Positions 1-9,505 are shown, counted from the first letter of the stretch. The stretch is DNA of 64,000 bases from an uncultured Duncaniella sp. (GCA_910577255.1 CAJTMH010000001.1:310001-374000); one strand, 5' to 3'. Notes: a model not told the origin generated them from the letters alone. Made by a program: numbers and translations.

Positions 1-968
1 CTGACATTGTGGTGCTTGAAGGTAGCAACCAGGGCTATTGGTATCCTATGGATACTCTCGATATCTCTTCTGACGGTTCGTTCAAATATTCTCATGAAGC
101 GCAGGGCTATCCTGATATTTATCGACTTAGAGTAGGGGATAACTCAATCTATTTTCCTATTGACAGCATCGAGACTGTTACGATCACTGCTGATGCACCA
201 GACATTGCTGGCACGCATACCATCAAGGGCACCCCTCAGGCACTCAACCTTTTCAGAGTCGACAGTATGCTTGTGGCTAACGGCGATGCTGTTATAACTA
301 ATCAGAATCTCAAGCGACAGCTCGGACAGATGCTTCTTGCCGACCCTGCCGGTATAGTGACATATTATATCATCAGTAAAAAAGTGGATGGTAAACCGTT
401 GTTTAATCCTGCCGTCAAAGAGGACTTGCGTCTTATCGGTGCGGTGGCTAATGCTTTCTCTGAAAAGCGTCCTTCCGACCCTCGCACAGGTTATCTGAAG
501 CGTCTTTACCTCGACAACCGTCCATCATCATCCACTTCGTCCAATCAGCTTGTGGCAAGTGAAGTGAAGGCTTTCGAAATCAATCTTTTTGACAATGCAG
601 GTAAGGCTCACTCGCTTCTCGAACTTACTGAAAGCGGAAAAGTTGTACTCCTTAACTTCACTGCTTATACTGCCGAGGATTCTCCTGCATTCAATGTTGC
701 CCTTAATAAGGTCTATGAAAAATATCATCAGCAGGGCCTGGAGATATATCAGGTTTCAGTGGACAATGATGAATACACTTGGAAACAGACCGCAAAGAAT
801 CTTCCGTGGATTACCGTGCTTAATAACATCGCCGACGGAGGTGAAGTCCTGAATAAATACAATGTCGTCTCTATCCCGACTATATTCCTCTTCAACCGCA
901 ACGGTGAACTTGTCAGCCGTGTCACTGACATTAACACCCTTGATTCAGAGATAGCACGTCTCCTTTGA
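1..968 (+). CDS. DUF4369/thioredoxin-fold exported protein, 3' part (truncated by window edge)
   Basis: The reading frame is open to the first base, so the true start and any signal peptide lie outside the window. The visible N-terminal half resembles the beta-rich DUF4369 domain found in front of TlpA-like domains in Bacteroidota. The last ~130 residues look like an AhpC/TSA-TlpA thioredoxin fold, with strand VVLLNFTAY, helix, and a conserved cis-Pro loop VSIPTIFLF. Where a thiol-disulfide oxidoreductase carries CxxC this protein has TAYTAEDSP, so it has no redox-active cysteine pair. Probably periplasmic or surface-attached; the function may be binding or structural. It ends 16 bases before the TamB-like gene, which suggests cotranscription. 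Confidence 0.75.
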   Translation, partial: DIVVLEGSNQGYWYPMDTLDISSDGSFKYSHEAQGYPDIYRLRVGDNSIYFPIDSIETVTITADAPDIAGTHTIKGTPQALNLFRVDSMLVANGDAVITNQNLKRQLGQMLLADPAGIVTYYIISKKVDGKPLFNPAVKEDLRLIGAVANAFSEKRPSDPRTGYLKRLYLDNRPSSSTSSNQLVASEVKAFEINLFDNAGKAHSLLELTESGKVVLLNFTAYTAEDSPAFNVALNKVYEKYHQQGLEIYQVSVDNDEYTWKQTAKNLPWITVLNNIADGGEVLNKYNVVSIPTIFLFNRNGELVSRVTDINTLDSEIARLL

Positions 969-984
969 TTCATCATTCATTCGT

Positions 985-3900
985 TTGAAGACTTTTTACA
1001 GGATATTACGGTTTGTCATCGTGACGTTGCTGGTGTTGCCCGTGGCAATACCGGCAATCCTGTATATAGTGCTGTCATTCCCTGGCGTGCAACAAGCAGC
1101 TGGCAAGCGTGCTGAAAGCGAACTAACCAATCTTTTGGGATCGGAGGTCCGTATTGGCAGTGTGGCCTTTTCTCCGTTCAATCGTTTAGTGCTTAAAGAT
1201 GTCAGTATTGATGACAGCAACGGAGTCGAAGCACTCCGTGTCGGTCACCTTGGCGCCGGAATAAACCTTTGGGAAACACTCTTTGGTGACGACAGGATTG
1301 TGATTTCCTATGCCGAAATTCTGAATCTTGATCTGAATCTTTATCGTGACTCTGTCGGCAGTCCATTGAATATACAGCCCATCATCGACCGGTTTAAGAA
1401 AAAAGATGATAAAGGGCCTTCAAAATTTGATTTGGCTGTTAATTTGGTCGTGATACGTCAGTCGGAGGTTTGCTATGATGTTTTAGCTGCTCCTGACAAG
1501 GATGACGATGTGTTTGATCCCAACCATCTAAGGATTTCTGATATCCGTGCCGATTTGCGGGCTCCGCGTATATCCAATGATTTCTTTAATGTGGAATTGC
1601 GCCGTATGGGGGCGGTTGAGAAATCCGGCCTCGTGCTGAGCGAACTCTCAGCGGCTGTGACGGTAGGTAAAAAACTTGCACATCTTAATGATTTCTCCCT
1701 CTCTCTTCCTAACAGTCACATCGCGCTTGCTGATTTGACGATATCATCGCCTTTGGCTCCCGGATTCTCATTGTCCGAAGCATTGGAGTCGCCGTTAGCC
1801 ACTCTCCCTGACAGTTATGTTACACTGTCCGACCTGGAGTCTGTCATACCTGCATTTCGTAATCAGGATGCACGTGTTGATGTGAATCTGGATGTCGAGG
1901 GTTCAATTGACAGCCTGGAGATTAATCGTTTTGATGTGTCGGTAGTGGATCATGACACATGGGTGAGCGGACATGGACTGCTTACCAATGTGACCAAAGG
2001 AGGCCAGGAATTAACATTTGATTTCAAAAGAATAAATGTGAATATCAGTGTCCCGGGCTTGCTTTCCTATTTGACCGATCCTGTTAATCCTCTTAATTCG
2101 TTATATCCGAAATTGTTGCCGTTTTCCGGGCTCGGGACAGTGAATCTGCTTGGTGATTTGTCAGGTTCTCCCAAGGGTCTGGATTTCAATGGCTCGATTG
2201 ACACTGATTGTGGCAACATAGACATTGATTGCGGCTTGTTTCGTGCATCGGCCGGTGCACCGATGAAGATTGACGGTGTGGCTGTCACCGAATCATTTAA
2301 TCCTTCGGGGTTGCTTCCTGCGTTATCTCAGCTTACTGATATCAGTTTTGATGCGCATGTCGATTTGGCATTGGGTAAAAAAGGTGCAATCGACGGTACG
2401 GCTCAATTGTCAATACCTGCTGTCGTCTGGAAAGGTTTCCATTTTACCGATATCTCAGCGCTTGCCACATTCCTCGGGCAGCGTGTGGAAGGTGAGGTCG
2501 CATCCCATTCATCTCTCCTGGATTTCTCTTTGACCGGAGGTGCCGATTTGCATGCCGACAATCCGGCCACTGAGTTTTTTGTCGATGTGCGTCATCTGCT
2601 TCTCGCTCCCTTTGTGCAAGGGAAATATTCCGGCTATGCTCTCGCATTCGAGACCGATGCCTCGCTCAAGGGACGTAACATCGATGATGTTGAAGGTTGG
2701 GTGAAAATCAGCGATGTGTATTTTGGTAATCCGGAGGACAAGGAGCTGAGATTGTCTCAAATTGACATTGAGGCTGCTGAGGTCGATTCTGTCCGTTCAG
2801 TGACTGTGCGCAGTGAACATCTGGATGCTGATCTGACCGGTACGTTCACATATCGTCATCTTGCTGAGGACGTGCTTGGGATTGTCAACACTGTTTATCC
2901 CTCATTGCTGCCCCCTCGAAAGGAGTATGAGAACTGCGGTTCTGATTTTGCGTTTGATATGACTATCAAGGAGGACTCGGTGTTGTCGCGCTTCTTCAAT
3001 TTGCCGATTGATGTGATTTATCCCGCAACCGTCCATGCCACAGCTGATGCTGATGCCGGATTATTGACGATGAATCTTGATGCTCCATATCTGCGTAAAA
3101 AGGATAAACTGGTGGAAGGGACATCTCTGTCAGCTATAGTTAATTCGCATGACAAGAATTCCGTCCTTACCGCTCACACTTCATTCCCGACCAAGAATGG
3201 CATGCTTGATCTACGTCTTAAATCCCAGGGAGAAGCTGATTCGATTTACACCGGTATCAGATGGAAGATTGATCGTAAGGAGGAGTTTAGTGGCGATTTT
3301 GACTTCAACTCCATTTTCAGGCGTGATGTAAGTGGGACATTGCTGACATCGGTTCAGGTCATCCCCACCCACATGATATTTAATGATTCGGTGTGGAATG
3401 TAAACAGGGCGGATATCATGGTGGCTCCAGGCCGCATTGATGTTAAGAATCTCGGAGGCTACAGAGGCAAACAATATCTGGGTATAAATGGTATTGCCGC
3501 GGCCGACTCGACTGACCGCCTTGTGGTGTCGCTCCATGACATTGATCTCGATTATATTTTTGAGACACTTAACATCGGTGATGCTGTCATGTTTGGTGGA
3601 CAGGCCACCGGCGATTTTTATGGCTCGGCGTTGTTGTCAAAGGAACCGGTGCTCTACACCCCGCGTCTCAATGTGAAAGGTCTGAAATATAACTTCTGTG
3701 AGATGGGTGATGGTGACATCCGCAGCGCATGGCATAACGAGACAAAATCTATAACCATTGATGCCGTCATCTCTCAGGCAAATGGGGGAGAATCTTTGAT
3801 TAATGGTTTTATCAAACCGTTTACCGAGGAGCTTGACTTCAAATTTTCGGCACGTAAAGCTCCGGTCGGATTCATGTTGCCGTTCATGTCGGCATTCACC

Positions 3901-5580
3901 TCGCAGATATCAGGAGAGGTGTCGGGTGATGCACATCTCTTCGGCACGTTTAAAGATTTGGATATGACAGGTGATATATTTGTGAAGGATCTTAACATGA
4001 AGCTCGATTTCACAAATGTAACTTATACAACCACTGATTCGATTCATATCACTCCGGGATTGATTAAGTTTGAGGATGTTGTTCTGAAAGATCCTTACGG
4101 ACACACGGCGAGCCTCAGCGGATATGTCAAGCATAGATATTTCCATGATCCTGCCTTTAAGTTTAATGTTACTAAAGCTAAGGACCTGTTGGTATATGAT
4201 GTTGGTGAAAATACGACGGAGGATCCTTGGTATGGTCGAATTTTCGGCAATGGAGGAGCTGTGGTCACTGGTGAACCCGGGAAGGTTGACATCAATGTTT
4301 CCATGTCCACCGCTGCCAAGTCGACGTTTACATTTGTGCTTAGCGATGCGGAGAATGCCACCGAATACGACTTCATTACATTCCGCGACAGGGATGCTGC
4401 CCGCAAGGATTCAATAGCTGCTCTCAACGCTCCACCACTGATCGTCCGACAGCTACGCGAACGGATTAAAAAGCAGGAGGAGGGAGCACCATCGCTGTAT
4501 GCTATGGAGTTTAATGTCGATATCACACCTGCTGCTACGATGAATCTTATCATGGACCCGGTTGGTGGCGACAAGATTGTAGCCAACGGATCGGGACATT
4601 TGCGCATGACCTATAATTCTGATGGTGATTTACGCATGTATGGGGATTATACTCTCGATAGAGGTTCTTATAACTTCACCCTTCAGGACATTATTATCAA
4701 GGACTTCACAATTCGTGAAGGTAGCCGCATATCTTTCCTCGGTGATCCGTACGCGGCTCAGCTTAACATAGAGGCTTCATATACAGTAAATGCCAATTTG
4801 AGCGACCTCGACGAATCATTCCTTGAGGATAGGGAACTTAACCGCACTAATGTGCCGGTGAATGCTTTGTTGATGGTTCGTGGCGATATGCGTCAGCCCG
4901 ACATATCTTTTGACCTTGAATTCCCGACATTAACACGCGATACTTACCGCAAGGTCCGTTCGATTGTCTCCACCGAGGAGATGATGAATCGTCAGATTAT
5001 ATATCTGTTGGCTCTCAACAGGTTCTATACTCCGGACTATATGTCGACCACCCACGGAAATGAACTTGTGTCTGTCGCGTCATCTACACTCTCGTCACGC
5101 CTGAGTTCTATGTTGGGTCAATTGAGCGATAACTGGAGTATCGCCCCGACCATACGCAGTGACCGTGGCGACTTTTCGGACGTGGAGGTGGATGTGGCTC
5201 TGTCAAGCCATCTCCTTAACAACAGGCTTCTTTTCAATGGCAATTTCGGCTATCGTGATAAATCATTGAACAACAATAGTTTTATTGGCGATTTTGATAT
5301 TCGCTACCTGCTTAATCGTGCCGGCACAATCCAATTGAAAGCCTACAATCGTTATAATGACCAAAACTATTATCTGAAGAGCGCTTTGACTACTCAGGGT
5401 GTAGGATTAGTGTTTAAGCGTGATTTCGACAACTTCTTCTCATTCCTACGACGCAAGAAGAAGCCGTCATCCAAGCCAACGGATGAAGATCGCCAGCAAG
5501 AACCTGCATTGTCACCGTCAGAGCAGGATTCAATCAAGGGCCGGAACGAAAATCCAGATCCGCAGTTGCAGGAGAAATAA
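985..5580 (+). CDS. TamB-like translocation/assembly module protein (DUF490, AsmA-like)
   Basis: 1531 residues. One N-terminal membrane anchor (about residues 8-30) is followed by a very long beta-rich periplasmic region and a C-terminal DUF490/TamB block (about 1130-1490, including the NRQIIYLLALNRFY stretch). In this family the anchor sits in the inner membrane and a beta-taco groove spans the periplasm; roles are outer-membrane protein insertion or phospholipid transfer. The start is TTG at 985; the only near alternative is ATT at 979, since the frame is closed by a stop at 952. The C-terminal tail is charged and low in complexity (PSSKPTDEDRQQEP). It is not next to a TamA/TamL gene; a second TamB with its TamL partner lies at 56.2-63.3 kb, so this copy is probably the non-canonical paralogue. 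Confidence 0.85.
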   Translation: MKTFYRILRFVIVTLLVLPVAIPAILYIVLSFPGVQQAAGKRAESELTNLLGSEVRIGSVAFSPFNRLVLKDVSIDDSNGVEALRVGHLGAGINLWETLFGDDRIVISYAEILNLDLNLYRDSVGSPLNIQPIIDRFKKKDDKGPSKFDLAVNLVVIRQSEVCYDVLAAPDKDDDVFDPNHLRISDIRADLRAPRISNDFFNVELRRMGAVEKSGLVLSELSAAVTVGKKLAHLNDFSLSLPNSHIALADLTISSPLAPGFSLSEALESPLATLPDSYVTLSDLESVIPAFRNQDARVDVNLDVEGSIDSLEINRFDVSVVDHDTWVSGHGLLTNVTKGGQELTFDFKRINVNISVPGLLSYLTDPVNPLNSLYPKLLPFSGLGTVNLLGDLSGSPKGLDFNGSIDTDCGNIDIDCGLFRASAGAPMKIDGVAVTESFNPSGLLPALSQLTDISFDAHVDLALGKKGAIDGTAQLSIPAVVWKGFHFTDISALATFLGQRVEGEVASHSSLLDFSLTGGADLHADNPATEFFVDVRHLLLAPFVQGKYSGYALAFETDASLKGRNIDDVEGWVKISDVYFGNPEDKELRLSQIDIEAAEVDSVRSVTVRSEHLDADLTGTFTYRHLAEDVLGIVNTVYPSLLPPRKEYENCGSDFAFDMTIKEDSVLSRFFNLPIDVIYPATVHATADADAGLLTMNLDAPYLRKKDKLVEGTSLSAIVNSHDKNSVLTAHTSFPTKNGMLDLRLKSQGEADSIYTGIRWKIDRKEEFSGDFDFNSIFRRDVSGTLLTSVQVIPTHMIFNDSVWNVNRADIMVAPGRIDVKNLGGYRGKQYLGINGIAAADSTDRLVVSLHDIDLDYIFETLNIGDAVMFGGQATGDFYGSALLSKEPVLYTPRLNVKGLKYNFCEMGDGDIRSAWHNETKSITIDAVISQANGGESLINGFIKPFTEELDFKFSARKAPVGFMLPFMSAFTSQISGEVSGDAHLFGTFKDLDMTGDIFVKDLNMKLDFTNVTYTTTDSIHITPGLIKFEDVVLKDPYGHTASLSGYVKHRYFHDPAFKFNVTKAKDLLVYDVGENTTEDPWYGRIFGNGGAVVTGEPGKVDINVSMSTAAKSTFTFVLSDAENATEYDFITFRDRDAARKDSIAALNAPPLIVRQLRERIKKQEEGAPSLYAMEFNVDITPAATMNLIMDPVGGDKIVANGSGHLRMTYNSDGDLRMYGDYTLDRGSYNFTLQDIIIKDFTIREGSRISFLGDPYAAQLNIEASYTVNANLSDLDESFLEDRELNRTNVPVNALLMVRGDMRQPDISFDLEFPTLTRDTYRKVRSIVSTEEMMNRQIIYLLALNRFYTPDYMSTTHGNELVSVASSTLSSRLSSMLGQLSDNWSIAPTIRSDRGDFSDVEVDVALSSHLLNNRLLFNGNFGYRDKSLNNNSFIGDFDIRYLLNRAGTIQLKAYNRYNDQNYYLKSALTTQGVGLVFKRDFDNFFSFLRRKKKPSSKPTDEDRQQEPALSPSEQDSIKGRNENPDPQLQEK

Positions 5581-5814
5581 TCCAACCATATAATTTGTTG
5601 TAAAAGCCTGCCAAAGCAACAACGCCATATCTGAGTAAGCGGGTCCCAAGTATTATCTATCCACAAAATTAGACTGTCACACAGCTTATGGCACCCCAGC
5701 AGTATTCATCAGTAAATGGACTCCAATAGAACCTCACAGATTAAAGTTCTACACCACATACATTCAACAGAAATATATGGCTCCGAGGAATGTGATACCA
5801 AATGCGGCAAGACT

Positions 5815-7488
5815 TTATAGAATTGATTTGAGTTCTACCGGCGTATTATGATCAGTAAGATAGAGTTGTTCGCGTGGTGTGTAACCTCTCGAAATTAATG
5901 ATGCCGTAGTGTCAATTTTTGAAGTGGTTATACCGGCAATTTGGATGGCAGTTGGGCAGTATGAGCGAGAAGTTGATATCAGTTCGTTTATATTCGTGGA
6001 GAGAGTCTCGACCCTATTTGGGAATGCAGCTCTGTATCCGTTTGAAACCCATATTAAGAATGGCACATGTATTTGATGGATGGTCGGAAGGGGAGAAGCA
6101 TGGAGAAATCTTCCGCTTCCGTCATCAAAAATATCTTCGCCATGGTCAGATGTATATAACACGGCCCCCAGAAATGAAGACGCAGTGTCAACACGTTCAA
6201 TACAGGAGTTGATAAAGCGGTCGGTAGCTACGATGGTGTTATCGTAGGCATTGATCAGCTTCTCCCTGTTTGCTTTTGTGGCCTCTTCGTAATCATCAGG
6301 GAGGAACACACGGTCAGTCTTTCCGTATCTGTCACGATAGTTGAAGTGAGAGCCGTAAGTATGTACCACAATCAGCTGCTTGCGCTTGTGTTGCTCGATG
6401 ATTTTATCTATGTATGGAAGCAAATCCGCATCATAGTAATTGCTCCCGAAAGGAGAAGAAGGGAGTTCCTTTATGAATATGACCGAATCACTTTCGTTGG
6501 CGAAGAAATCAATAAATGAATGGTTATAACGCTGATTGGAGATGAAGGCTGTGGTATACCCCGCTTCTTTAAAGGCGGTGATCAGACTTTTTACATTATA
6601 AATCGTAGAGTCGAATGTGCATGCCTCGGCCGGACTTATTAGCATTGGCACACTCTTGTGGGTTGTATTGCTCTCACTTATGGCCTTCCGTCCGAAAAAT
6701 ATGTCGTTGCGGTCGGAGAGGTACGGATTAGTCTTTTTGTCATACCCGGCCAACTGCCAGTTTTCAGCACGTGACGTTTCACCGATAATTAATATGTATA
6801 GTTCTCTTGCCTCGATGTCATGGGATGACTTGGCGTCATAAGTGAATGCCGCTGAGGTCTCTGCATATCTGGCAGTCCTGACCGTGCGGTCGTATGCAAG
6901 ATATATGTTATAAATCACATTTACCGGATAGAGATCCTGGTATATAACAAAACGGTTGCCCTGCGGGAAGATACAACTTATAATAAGAATAATTGCTCCG
7001 ATAGCAGTAAGGATTGATGCTATGGCCCTGTTCTTTTTCAGGAATGTCTGTGGCAATCTGACATGTCGGCGTATATAAATCACACCCATAATTAATGTCG
7101 GAAGATATAGAATGAATACCAGAGCTAATGTCGGAAGCATGTTTCCAAGCAATTCCGAAACCTCCGTGGCATTGGTGGTGACAAGATTAAGAAACATGTC
7201 AACAGCGATGATACTTCGTCCATACAGGTCTAAAAGTACTATCTGGAATGCCGCCAGAAAAACCAATGGAAACATTAGCCAAATTGATTTTCCGAGTTTC
7301 GGTGAAAGAGTCAGCAAAAGATAGATGATTCCAGCCGGAAGTACCACATTTGCAATAGCCCCAATTACAGAAAATGGTTCAGTGACGGATAGGGCCACAT
7401 TGGGGATTATGAGAGAAAGGAGAAAGAAATAGAAAACAAACTTTTTTCCCATATCAATATCAAAAAACAAGTCACTCAGTTTGAACAT
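5815..7488 (-). CDS. eptA: EptA-type lipid A phosphoethanolamine transferase (sulfatase fold)
   Basis: 557 residues. Five hydrophobic segments occupy about residues 15-175, followed by a periplasmic alkaline-phosphatase/sulfatase domain. Family residues are visible: metal ligand E237 in IGETSRAENW, the expected nucleophile T276 in NTTHKSVP, D448-H449 in TSDHGED, and histidines at 376, 381 and 463. Members move phosphoethanolamine from phosphatidylethanolamine onto lipid A or core sugars, which lowers surface charge and can reduce sensitivity to cationic peptides. The gene starts 5 bases after the outer-membrane barrel gene at 7494-8651 and is probably cotranscribed with it. The acceptor cannot be told from sequence; transfer to another glycolipid is possible. 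Confidence 0.85.
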   Translation of the reverse strand: MFKLSDLFFDIDMGKKFVFYFFLLSLIIPNVALSVTEPFSVIGAIANVVLPAGIIYLLLTLSPKLGKSIWLMFPLVFLAAFQIVLLDLYGRSIIAVDMFLNLVTTNATEVSELLGNMLPTLALVFILYLPTLIMGVIYIRRHVRLPQTFLKKNRAIASILTAIGAIILIISCIFPQGNRFVIYQDLYPVNVIYNIYLAYDRTVRTARYAETSAAFTYDAKSSHDIEARELYILIIGETSRAENWQLAGYDKKTNPYLSDRNDIFFGRKAISESNTTHKSVPMLISPAEACTFDSTIYNVKSLITAFKEAGYTTAFISNQRYNHSFIDFFANESDSVIFIKELPSSPFGSNYYDADLLPYIDKIIEQHKRKQLIVVHTYGSHFNYRDRYGKTDRVFLPDDYEEATKANREKLINAYDNTIVATDRFINSCIERVDTASSFLGAVLYTSDHGEDIFDDGSGRFLHASPLPTIHQIHVPFLIWVSNGYRAAFPNRVETLSTNINELISTSRSYCPTAIQIAGITTSKIDTTASLISRGYTPREQLYLTDHNTPVELKSIL

Positions 7489-7493
7489 TAATC

Positions 7494-8651
7494 TTAGAAG
7501 GCTTCATTGAGGCCGAAAAGAAAACCGGTAGAATGTTTGCCGAATCCTAAGTCAATCCTCACGTTGCAATTTTGCTTAAATTCCCAACGATAACCGAAGC
7601 CAAAGTCCGGCAGGAGCTCTTTGGAGCGCATTTCACTTATTTTAGGAAATACGGAAGCACCTCCGGCCCATATTACAATACCGCTTCTGCGCCATACGTG
7701 TTGACGCAATTCCACTGTGATATCAATTTCGTTTTTATCGCGATAGCGCCCTTCGTAATAGCTGCGTATAGTCCCCCCTCCGATTGTAGGGAGCATGCCC
7801 CATGGCGTTTTCCCGGTGGTGAATAGCCCATGGGCGCGCATGGCTAATATGCCGCCTTTCCATATAGGGGTATAGAAATTGCCACCAATCTCAAAAGAAC
7901 TGAATGAATAGATCCCGTTGCCGGTGAAACGAGGATAGAAAAGCTGTATGGCCTCTAAAAGCATTCCGGTATTAGGGGCGGTTAGGTTGTCGCGGGTGTC
8001 ATATTGAATACGTCCGCCCACACCGACCGAGGCATGACCTAAGGCTTCGCCTTGCCACGGCACATCCCATGCTAAGTCATTAGCACGAATATAGACTATG
8101 TTTGTGGCAGGGCCTACATACAATTTTGGAGCAAGTCTCCATTCATAGTCTGCCGTAAAACGCAGTTTCAGCTGATTGTACTTCACCTTATTTTTGTTGT
8201 CATTTCCCCAATCATATCCTATCCCCCAAAAATAGGTGGAAAACAGTTCGAATGACAAATCATAGTTTATTCGCCGGGCATTATCAGGATAGACATGCAC
8301 ACCTCTCAGGCCAAGCATATAGAATCCTTTGGTGGCTATATTTCCGACTAAAGATATGTTAGAGACCGGCAACAGTGAGTCAGATGGACATGTGGAATAG
8401 AGTCCACCCACCACAATTCCTAAACCGAGCCCTTTCTCACTTGAATAATGAGGCCCTCCGATTACTGAGAAATCTGGCCGTGAAGTAATGGCTTTCTTGT
8501 TGGATGATTGGAAATAATGAAGGAATTTTTCAACAATATTCCGTTTCGGTTCCGCCACAGTATCGCTATCAGAAGTCAATGCCATGACTTGCCCATGTGA
8601 AGCAAATGTCATGACAATAATACATACTGATATGCGCCATAGCCGAAACAT
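7494..8651 (-). CDS. BamA/TamA-family outer-membrane beta-barrel without POTRA domains
   Basis: I start the gene at the ATG at 8651, giving 385 residues, because this start begins with a clean signal peptide (MFRLWRISVCIIVMTFASHG). The frame also opens at 8735, but the extra 28 residues would hide the signal. After about 60 linker residues the protein is a 16-strand-type surface-antigen (Omp85) barrel, with the family's IGGGTIRSYYEGRYRD segment and a C-terminal phenylalanine. No POTRA repeats are present, so it resembles the short Bacteroidota Omp85-like proteins of unknown job rather than BamA. It precedes the eptA-like gene by 5 bases. The -7 box TAATTTTG sits 5 bases before this ATG (see findings). 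Confidence 0.8.
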   Translation of the reverse strand: MFRLWRISVCIIVMTFASHGQVMALTSDSDTVAEPKRNIVEKFLHYFQSSNKKAITSRPDFSVIGGPHYSSEKGLGLGIVVGGLYSTCPSDSLLPVSNISLVGNIATKGFYMLGLRGVHVYPDNARRINYDLSFELFSTYFWGIGYDWGNDNKNKVKYNQLKLRFTADYEWRLAPKLYVGPATNIVYIRANDLAWDVPWQGEALGHASVGVGGRIQYDTRDNLTAPNTGMLLEAIQLFYPRFTGNGIYSFSSFEIGGNFYTPIWKGGILAMRAHGLFTTGKTPWGMLPTIGGGTIRSYYEGRYRDKNEIDITVELRQHVWRRSGIVIWAGGASVFPKISEMRSKELLPDFGFGYRWEFKQNCNVRIDLGFGKHSTGFLFGLNEAF

Positions 8652-8656
8652 GTGTG

Positions 8657-8664
8657 CAAAATTA
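8657..8664 (-). promoter_or_regulatory. Bacteroidota -7 box before the outer-membrane barrel gene
   Basis: TAATTTTG on the minus strand ends 5 bases before the chosen ATG at 8651. A transcript starting 5-8 bases after the box would begin at or next to the start codon. I see no convincing -33 TTTG at the right spacing. Confidence 0.5.
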
Positions 8665-8785
8665 CATATTTTTATTCTTATTTCAGACGTCTCAAAGACT
8701 ATTAGTAGGCGAAAGATTGGCGGTTTATTCTTCATTTATTGCCATAAAAGACTATCCATTGGTCAATAATGGGAGTTTATGGATA

Positions 8786-9505
8786 TTATCGCAAATGTGT
8801 CAGGGCAAGTGAGAATACGCTGAACCTACTCCCTTGCGACTCATTATGGATAGTTTCAAGGCAGGCATACATGGTAGCTCCGGTGGTGATCACATCGTCT
8901 ATAACCAGTATGTGCTTACCATCAAGATCCTCAGGAGATTCGATGTAATATCTTGATGTCACATTGTGCTTTCTGTCCGCCATTCCTTTGCGTGTCTGCG
9001 ATTTATGAGCCCTCGCTTTCAGATGGTTACTTACCGGGATACCGGTAAGACCGCTGACTGTCTCGGCTATTATTTCCGATTGATTATATCCTCGCAGCAA
9101 TTGTTTTGACCAATGCATAGGGACAAACTCGATACAGTCGATGTCATCGAAAAATCCGGTTGGAATTAGCTCATTCACATGCATTTCAGTAAGAGCTACA
9201 GCTACTTTAGGCCTATGGCGATACTTCGAGTCATGGATTAGAGCTGCGTAAACATTATCGCGATAGTACCAGTATAGTGACGACGCTTTCTCGATAGGAA
9301 ATTTTAGCGAGATGAGCCGTTCATGAATCTCATTTGGCTGTGTGCGGTAGAGATGGGTGCGCGGAAAGTCCAGGAGACAGTTGAGACACATGATATCCTC
9401 TCCATCGATTAATGGCTTGTGACACACCGTGCATAGTCTCGGGACAAAAAGGTCAAACAGATCCGAGAACCAACGAGTGATACTGTTCAGGATTTTACTC
9501 TTCAT
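8786..9505 (-). CDS. ComF-family phosphoribosyltransferase-like protein
   Basis: 239 residues from the ATG at 9505 (an ATG at 9514 is equally possible). The N-terminus has a small zinc-finger-like region, CTVCHKPL and CLNC at about residues 25-45. The C-terminal half is a type I phosphoribosyltransferase fold with the signature ILVIDDVITTGATMYAC, which binds PRPP, and a conserved RGYNQSEIIA block. Members are linked to DNA uptake (ComF/GntX), but the reaction is not known. The start overlaps the end of recX by 11 bases, so the two are translationally coupled. It is the last gene of the histidine kinase-prmC-recX-comF series. Confidence 0.85.
   Translation of the reverse strand: MKSKILNSITRWFSDLFDLFVPRLCTVCHKPLIDGEDIMCLNCLLDFPRTHLYRTQPNEIHERLISLKFPIEKASSLYWYYRDNVYAALIHDSKYRHRPKVAVALTEMHVNELIPTGFFDDIDCIEFVPMHWSKQLLRGYNQSEIIAETVSGLTGIPVSNHLKARAHKSQTRKGMADRKHNVTSRYYIESPEDLDGKHILVIDDVITTGATMYACLETIHNESQGSRFSVFSLALTHLR

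Noticed and set aside
4095..4607. 170-codon minus-strand frame inside the TamB-like gene
   Set aside because: Antisense shadow of a long gene; no promoter and no protein-like pattern.
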